Source of the DNA: Alphaproteobacteria bacterium
Lineage (GTDB): Bacteria; Pseudomonadota; Alphaproteobacteria; Rickettsiales; UBA6187
DNA: 9,513 nt
Assembly (NCBI GenBank): GCA_024280585.1
Contig: JAJRPW010000041.1
Coordinates: 1 to 9,513, forward strand
Reading direction: 5' to 3'
Position numbers and translations under genes: made by a program. Under the pieces are notes generated by a model, which made no database searches, had not been told where the DNA came from, and worked only from the letters and a program-made list of their open reading frames with translations. Of this stretch, positions 5,716 through 9,513 are shown piece after piece; the first letter of the stretch is position 1; each line of letters begins with the position of its first letter.

Positions 5716-6625
5716 TAGTCTCGATAATATTCCTGATGATTATAATAGCGCAGTGATTGCGCTGGGTAATTTTGACGGGGTACATAAAGGGCATAAAGCT
5801 GTTATATCAAAGGCTTACACAATTGCTAAAGAGCTTGGGGCCAAGTCGGCGGTAGTAACTTTTGAGCCGCACCCAATCGCGGTTCTAAGGTCGGATCAGC
5901 AAAATTTCCGCTTAACATCTATTCAGCAAAAAGCCGATCTTATAGAAGATTTGGGTGTTGATTATCTGATTGTGCTGAATTTTGATCTGGATTTTGCAAA
6001 AATTTCCGCCCAGGAATTTATAGAACAGTTATTGTTGGTTAATCTGTGCGCGCAGCATCTTGTTATTGGTTATGATTTTATATTCGGTTACAAAAGATCC
6101 GGAAATGCCAAGCTAATCAGGAAAATATCTGAGGATATTGGCTTCGGCTTTACTCAAGTTGAAGTTGTCGGTGATGATGAGACTTTTTCATCGACGAAGA
6201 TAAGGGAATTTATCGGCGCAGGAAAATTGGATAAAGCCAGAGAATTTTTAGGCCGGAATTTCGCCATAGCAGGCAAGGTTATTAAGGGCGATAATCGGGG
6301 TGCGGAAATTGGCTTTGCTACGGCAAACATTGATCTGGGCGATTATATAAGACCGGCATTTGGAGTTTATGCAGTTAAAGCGTATTGTTCTGGCAAATCC
6401 TTTGATGGAGTAGCTAATATTGGTAAAAAACCAACATTCGGAGAAAATAAAGAAGGGCTTGAAGTACATATATTTGATTTTGACGAAGATTTATACGATA
6501 AAGATATTCAGGTTGAATTAATAGAATTTATCAGGCCGGAAAAAAAGTTTAGTAATAAAGATGAACTAGTCGCTAAAATTAAGCAAGATTGTGAAGAGGC
6601 CAGGAAAATATTATGCAAATGTTAA
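5702..6625 (+). CDS. ribF: Bifunctional riboflavin kinase / FAD synthetase RibF
   Basis: RibF phosphorylates riboflavin to FMN and adenylylates FMN to FAD in the cytosol. At 307 residues it has the normal bacterial length. The N-terminal nucleotidyltransferase domain shows GNFDGVHKGH (22-31, the HxGH-type ATP site), VVTFEPHP, VIGYDFIFGYKRSGN (about 119-133) and SSTKIRE (about 162-168). The C-terminal flavokinase domain shows KGDNRGAEIGFATANI (about 195-210), FGVYAV, NIGKKPTFG, and EVHIFDFDEDLYDKDIQVE followed by FIRPEKKF. The usual PTAN motif reads ATAN; the Thr and Asn are kept. The start lies inside the secF 3' end with no strong Shine-Dalgarno, so translational coupling is likely; lspA overlaps its end by 13 nt. 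In many proteobacteria ileS lies between ribF and lspA, but here it is absent. Confidence 0.95.
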   Translation: MQVINSLDNIPDDYNSAVIALGNFDGVHKGHKAVISKAYTIAKELGAKSAVVTFEPHPIAVLRSDQQNFRLTSIQQKADLIEDLGVDYLIVLNFDLDFAKISAQEFIEQLLLVNLCAQHLVIGYDFIFGYKRSGNAKLIRKISEDIGFGFTQVEVVGDDETFSSTKIREFIGAGKLDKAREFLGRNFAIAGKVIKGDNRGAEIGFATANIDLGDYIRPAFGVYAVKAYCSGKSFDGVANIGKKPTFGENKEGLEVHIFDFDEDLYDKDIQVELIEFIRPEKKFSNKDELVAKIKQDCEEARKILCKC

Positions 6626-7089
6626 TAAAAGGTTTGATTATTGCGATTGTAATTGCTGCGCTGGATCAGTTTAGCAAATTTTATATATTCGGTAAATTGC
6701 TGCAAATTGATAGCCGAACCATTGAAGTTCTGCCGTTTTTCAACCTGGTTGTTGTTAGAAATTATGGCGTAAGCTTTGGAATGTTTAATGATTTAAGCTA
6801 TGGCAGCTTGATTTTATCAATTGTTGCACTATCTATTGTATGTGTGCTATGTATTTGGTTATATAGAGTAACTCAGATGTATATGGCCGTGGCATTAGGC
6901 TTGATAATCGGCGGCGCTATTGGCAATATAACCGATCGCATTAGAGTCGGGGCTGTGGCCGATTTTTTGGATTTTCATGCGTTTGGGTATCACTGGCCAG
7001 CTTTTAATGTGGCAGATATAGCGGTTTTTATTGGAGTTTTTATAATGATTTTAGATAGTTTTAAGGAGGGGAAAAAAAATGTTAAATAG
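6613..7089 (+). CDS. lspA: Lipoprotein signal peptidase (signal peptidase II)
   Basis: LspA is the inner-membrane aspartyl peptidase that cleaves the signal peptide of diacylglyceryl-modified prolipoproteins. The 158-residue protein has four membrane segments and the family blocks in order: LDQFSKFYI (17-25), VVVRNYGVSFGMF, GGAIGNITDRI (100-110) and FNVADIAVF (131-139). D108 and D135 are the predicted catalytic Asp pair. The chosen ATG has AGGA (6602-6605) seven bases upstream, inside ribF; a second ATG two codons later would change little. It overlaps ribF by 13 nt and the next gene by 11 nt. That next gene encodes a lipoprotein, a probable substrate of this enzyme. Confidence 0.97.
   Translation: MQMLIKGLIIAIVIAALDQFSKFYIFGKLLQIDSRTIEVLPFFNLVVVRNYGVSFGMFNDLSYGSLILSIVALSIVCVLCIWLYRVTQMYMAVALGLIIGGAIGNITDRIRVGAVADFLDFHAFGYHWPAFNVADIAVFIGVFIMILDSFKEGKKNVK
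7062..7069 (+). promoter_or_regulatory. Perfect Shine-Dalgarno for the bamF-like gene
   Basis: TAAGGAGG, fully complementary to the 16S rRNA 3' end, lies inside the lspA 3' end, nine bases before the ATG at 7079. It is the strongest ribosome site in the window and suggests the lipoprotein is translated at a higher rate than the enzymes upstream of it. Confidence 0.85.
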
Positions 7090-7666
7090 AATTTTTATTG
7101 CAGCATTATGCTTGTTAATTGTGTCATGCAGTAGTGGTCATGTTAAGGATACTATGGGTTTCCGTAAAAAAGCCCCGGACGCATTTAAGGTTGTTTCAAA
7201 CTCGCCGCTTAGTATGCCGCCTGATTTCTCACTGCGCGCGCCAGAGCTTGGTGTTGGCCGACCCAAAGAATTTGGAGCCGCCGCGCAGGCTGAAAAAGTT
7301 TTATTTGAAAAAGCCTCGCTTGACTTTACTGTTGAAGAAAAAACTGCCCGGCCAACTTCTGCGGAACGTCATTTTTTGAATAAAACCGGAGCCAAAAAGA
7401 CTGATGCCAACATAAAATCCATATTGCGATCAGAGGGACAAGAGGCCGTTATTGAGGCAGAAGAAGAATCATTCCTGGCTAAAATAGCCTCTTATAAATA
7501 TACTTTCGGTAATAAGGGCAAAAAATCCAGTTCCGATCCGATAGTTGATGCGGGCAAAGAAAGGGCGCGCCTATACGATAATAAAAGAAGTGGTAAATCG
7601 GTGGTAGATGGTGATGTTCCTGTGGTAAGTCAGGAGAAAAAAGGTATTTTAGACAGAATATTCTAG
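7079..7666 (+). CDS. DUF3035 / BamF-type outer-membrane lipoprotein
   Basis: The 195-residue protein starts with a lipoprotein signal peptide: MLNRIF, a hydrophobic stretch, and the lipobox IVSC with Cys17 as lipidation site. Ser at +2 is compatible with transport to the outer membrane. Residues about 32-52 carry APDAFKVV followed by SPLSMPPDFSLRAP, the signature of the alphaproteobacterial DUF3035 family, to which BamF, an accessory lipoprotein of the beta-barrel assembly (BAM) machine first described in Caulobacter, appears to correspond; that link is from memory and the assignment is by motif only. The middle SAERHFLNKTGA and DANIKSILRSEG blocks and the C-terminal GDVPVVSQEKKGILDRIF also fit the family. 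It follows lspA with an 11-nt overlap and a perfect ribosome site. Role in outer-membrane assembly is inferred. Confidence 0.85.
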   Translation: MLNRIFIAALCLLIVSCSSGHVKDTMGFRKKAPDAFKVVSNSPLSMPPDFSLRAPELGVGRPKEFGAAAQAEKVLFEKASLDFTVEEKTARPTSAERHFLNKTGAKKTDANIKSILRSEGQEAVIEAEEESFLAKIASYKYTFGNKGKKSSSDPIVDAGKERARLYDNKRSGKSVVDGDVPVVSQEKKGILDRIF

Positions 7667-7674
7667 GGTGATTT

Positions 7675-8385
7675 ATGCGGCCAAAAATAGGAATTACTTT
7701 AGACTGGCAAGAGCAGGGCAGTTTTTCTAAAAGGCCGCATTATGCGCTGCGTGACGCTTATTTCGATATAATATATCAAGCAGGTGGCTTACCGTTTGCC
7801 GTTCCTTATATTGCCGATGCAATTGATGATTATCTGGATGGAATATCAGGGTTGATCATACCTGGCGGCGATTATGCCTTCCCTAAAGAATGGTATATAG
7901 ATCCTAATGAGGAAAAACCCTATTCCGGTTCAAAACGCCTTAATTTCGATATAGCAATTGCAAAAGCGGCGATTGAAAAAGATATGCCCTTGCTTGGGAT
8001 ATGCGCTGGAATGCAGATTATTGGCGGTGTGTCCGGCTGTAAAATGACGGCTGATATTCGAAAATCTATCGACACAAAAATTGATCATTTAAATGAAAAA
8101 CCGGCGGAAGAATATGCGCATATTGTTGATGTATCTTCGGGAAGTCTGCTTAAAAAAATAGTTAATAAACAACAGTTTGATGTTAATACTGCCCATTGTG
8201 AGGCCATCGTTAAAGTTTCCGATATTGTTAAAATTAGTGCTGCTGCAGCCGATGGTATTGTTGAGGCTATAGAATTGCCTGGCAAAAAATTTATCATAGG
8301 AGTACAATGGCACCCGGAGTTTTTCAACAATGAGACGGATCCAAATTTTGCGTTATTTAAAGCCCTTGTAAAAGAAGCTGGGTGA
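7675..8385 (+). CDS. Class-I glutamine amidotransferase-like hydrolase (peptidase C26, PuuD-like)
   Basis: A 236-residue cytosolic enzyme of the C26 family, whose characterised members hydrolyse gamma-glutamyl amide bonds, for example gamma-glutamyl-GABA in the putrescine pathway. The N-terminus PKIGITLDW, then GGLPFAVPY and LIIPGGDYAFP (oxyanion strand), match the family. The triad is visible: Cys110 in LLGICAGMQIIGG, and His213 and Glu215 in GVQWHPEF. The nucleophile elbow reads GICAG, where PuuD-type enzymes usually have GICRG. A similar stand-alone gene is annotated in Rickettsia as a putative glutamine amidotransferase. No synthetase partner or polyamine genes lie nearby, so the substrate is unknown; a cell-wall gamma-glutamyl peptide is one possibility given the envelope context, but this is a guess. 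The start follows the previous stop by eight nt, with AGGGTG overlapping that stop, so coupling is likely. Confidence 0.88.
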   Translation: MRPKIGITLDWQEQGSFSKRPHYALRDAYFDIIYQAGGLPFAVPYIADAIDDYLDGISGLIIPGGDYAFPKEWYIDPNEEKPYSGSKRLNFDIAIAKAAIEKDMPLLGICAGMQIIGGVSGCKMTADIRKSIDTKIDHLNEKPAEEYAHIVDVSSGSLLKKIVNKQQFDVNTAHCEAIVKVSDIVKISAAAADGIVEAIELPGKKFIIGVQWHPEFFNNETDPNFALFKALVKEAG

Positions 8386-8396
8386 AACTGCCTGGC

Positions 8397-8558
8397 GTCA
8401 TTGCGAGCGAAGCGCGGCAATCCAAAGGCGGTATTACGAAGCTTTTATAAATAAAAGCTTTCGGGATAAGAGAATTTGTATATTTTAAAAAAAAGGATTT
8501 TAAAATTTACATATAGTATAATTATGCCCTTGGATTGCCGCGCTTCGCTCGCAATGAC
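8397..8558. repeat. Palindromic intergenic element with perfect 29-bp inverted repeats
   Basis: The arm at 8397-8425 (starting GTCATTGCGAGCGAAGCG) and the arm at 8530-8558 are exact 29-bp reverse complements, bounding a 162-bp element that fills most of the gap between the amidotransferase and M16 peptidase genes. Arms of this type, with GTCATTGCGAGC and GGCAATCC, resemble dispersed intergenic palindromic repeats of Rickettsia and some other proteobacteria (from memory, not searched). The arms are GC-rich and the interior strongly AT-rich. Transcribed, it would form a 29-bp double-stranded stem capped by a smaller hairpin. No open frame of note lies in it. Confidence 0.85.
8437..8463. terminator. 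Internal hairpin in the palindromic element
   Basis: AAGCTTTTAT (8439-8448) and ATAAAAGCTT (8451-8460) are exact reverse complements with a two-base centre, extended by CG pairing across one bulge. It begins about 50 bp after the amidotransferase stop. No T-run follows directly, so it may stabilise the 3' end rather than act as a classical intrinsic terminator. Confidence 0.4.
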
Positions 8559-8599
8559 ACTAGAAAACACACTTTAATATTTTATATAGACTAGCCTGA

Positions 8600-9513
8600 A
8601 TGAAAAATTTTATACTTACAATATTTATGATTCTTATAGCCTTCATGGCTGATAATTCTTATGCCGCCAACTTCAAAAGCGAAAGCTTTACCATTGCAAA
8701 TGGTATGGAGGTGGTGGTGCTGCCAAATTCAAAAGTTGCCGCGGTTTCTCATATGGTTTGGTATAGGGCAGGCAGCATGGATGAACCAGCCGGGGAAACT
8801 GGCGTGGCACATTTCCTGGAACATTTAATGTTTAAAGGCACAACCCAGTTTGGAAATGGTAAATTTTCTGCAATGATTGCCAAAGCGGGCGGTAATGATA
8901 ATGCCTTTACCGGCAGTGATTATACAGCTTATTTCCAGAATATTTCCAAGAATAAGCTGGAAATGGTGATGGCACTTGAATCAGATCGTATGCAAAATTT
9001 GCTGTTTAATGAAGAGGAAGTTTTAAAAGAGCGCGATGTTATCTTGGAAGAGCGACGATCCAGAGTTGAAAATAATCCACTAGCTTTGCTTAGGGAGCAA
9101 ATGAAATCCGCTTTGTTTTTGAACCATTCTTATGGCAAACCGCTCATCGGCTGGGCGCATGAAATGGAGCAATTATCTCTGAGAGATGCAAGAGGTTGGT
9201 ATCTAAAGTATTACAGACCTAATAATGCTATACTCGTTGTTTCCGGCGATATAACGGCCAAAGAACTGCGCCCATTGGCTGAAAAATATTACGGAAGAAT
9301 TAAAGCCGGAGATATTGAACCGCGAGTAAATTTGCAGGAGCCGCCGCATATTTCCCCGCGCTATGTCACGTTAAAGGATAATAAAGTGGCGAAGCCTGAG
9401 TGGCTGCGCTATTATTTGGCACCAAGCCAGAATTCAAAGGATAAAGAGCTTTGTTACCCGCTTATTTTATTGGCGCAAGTGTTGGGAGGAAGCAACACCA
9501 GCCGTTTATACCA
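8600..9513 (+). CDS. M16-family zinc peptidase (pitrilysin / processing-peptidase type), 5' part
   Basis: The frame is open from the ATG at 8600 to the window edge (304 codons plus two bases), so the C-terminal part is missing; the family is usually 420-450 residues. The N-terminus is a Sec signal peptide: MKNFILTIFMILIAFM with likely cleavage after SYA or SYAA (about 22-23), so the enzyme acts outside the cytosol. The inverted zinc motif HFLEH gives H71, E74 and H75, with E151 in VILEERR as third ligand, spaced 76 residues after H75 as in mitochondrial beta-processing peptidase. ETGVAHFLEHLMFKGT, GGNDNAFTGSDYTAYF, GWAHEM and YRPNNAILVVSGDI are typical of the active M16B subunit. The ribosome site is weak. 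In many alphaproteobacteria a second M16 gene follows and the DUF3035 lipoprotein gene precedes; here the amidotransferase gene and a palindromic element intervene. Confidence 0.93.
   Translation, partial: MKNFILTIFMILIAFMADNSYAANFKSESFTIANGMEVVVLPNSKVAAVSHMVWYRAGSMDEPAGETGVAHFLEHLMFKGTTQFGNGKFSAMIAKAGGNDNAFTGSDYTAYFQNISKNKLEMVMALESDRMQNLLFNEEEVLKERDVILEERRSRVENNPLALLREQMKSALFLNHSYGKPLIGWAHEMEQLSLRDARGWYLKYYRPNNAILVVSGDITAKELRPLAEKYYGRIKAGDIEPRVNLQEPPHISPRYVTLKDNKVAKPEWLRYYLAPSQNSKDKELCYPLILLAQVLGGSNTSRLY

Noticed and set aside
8085..8420. Minus-strand frame running from the palindromic element into the amidotransferase gene
   Set aside because: Its start lies inside the repeat arm and it is antisense to the catalytic QWHPE region; repeat arms of this kind often create spurious starts.
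8397..8558. CRISPR-like or tRNA-like structure in the repeat region
   Set aside because: There are only two arms and they are inverted, not direct repeats with spacers; no cloverleaf or anticodon arm can be drawn.

Overview
The window reads as a piece of an AT-rich alphaproteobacterial chromosome, most likely from the Rickettsiales or a similar host-associated lineage. That placement is an inference. It rests on the low GC content, the alphaproteobacteria-restricted DUF3035/BamF-type lipoprotein, its neighbourhood (ribF-lspA-bamF-like-M16 peptidase), a palindromic repeat resembling those scattered through Rickettsia genomes, and two orphan genes. There are nine genes; the last runs off the right edge. 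No tRNA, rRNA, CRISPR array or transposase gene is seen.

Left part (1-4450): An unrecognised 342-residue protein with two membrane segments and a Ser/Arg-rich tail (54-1082, +) converges on murJ, the lipid II flippase (1132-2667, -), with a GC-rich hairpin between them. A 164-bp divergent spacer separates murJ from a CaCA-family cation/Ca2+ antiporter gene (2832-3782, +). That gene converges on a second orphan, a 185-residue soluble-looking protein (3808-4365, -) carrying an exact 18-bp tandem duplication and preceded by a promoter-like TTGACA box with a small palindrome over its -10.

Middle (4366-4770): About 400 bp without a gene. It contains a 142-bp near-perfect palindrome with termini AGGACTTACGCAG, most easily read as a non-autonomous miniature inverted-repeat transposable element (MITE).

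Right part (4771-9513): A tight co-directional run: secF, ribF (14-nt overlap), lspA (13-nt overlap), a bamF-like lipoprotein gene (11-nt overlap, perfect Shine-Dalgarno) and a class-I glutamine amidotransferase/C26 hydrolase gene (8-nt gap). A 162-bp element bounded by a perfect 29-bp inverted repeat follows, then the 5' part of an M16 zinc peptidase gene. The functional theme is envelope biogenesis: protein export (SecF), lipoprotein signal-peptide cleavage (LspA), a lipoprotein that is probably an LspA substrate and an outer-membrane assembly factor, peptidoglycan precursor flipping (MurJ) and a periplasmic or membrane peptidase (M16). RibF supplies FMN/FAD.

There is no convincing evidence of a complete new multi-gene system. 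The most interesting material is the two orphan genes, the two palindromic elements, and an open overlapping frame at the 3' end of the first gene that encodes a hydrophobic helix.
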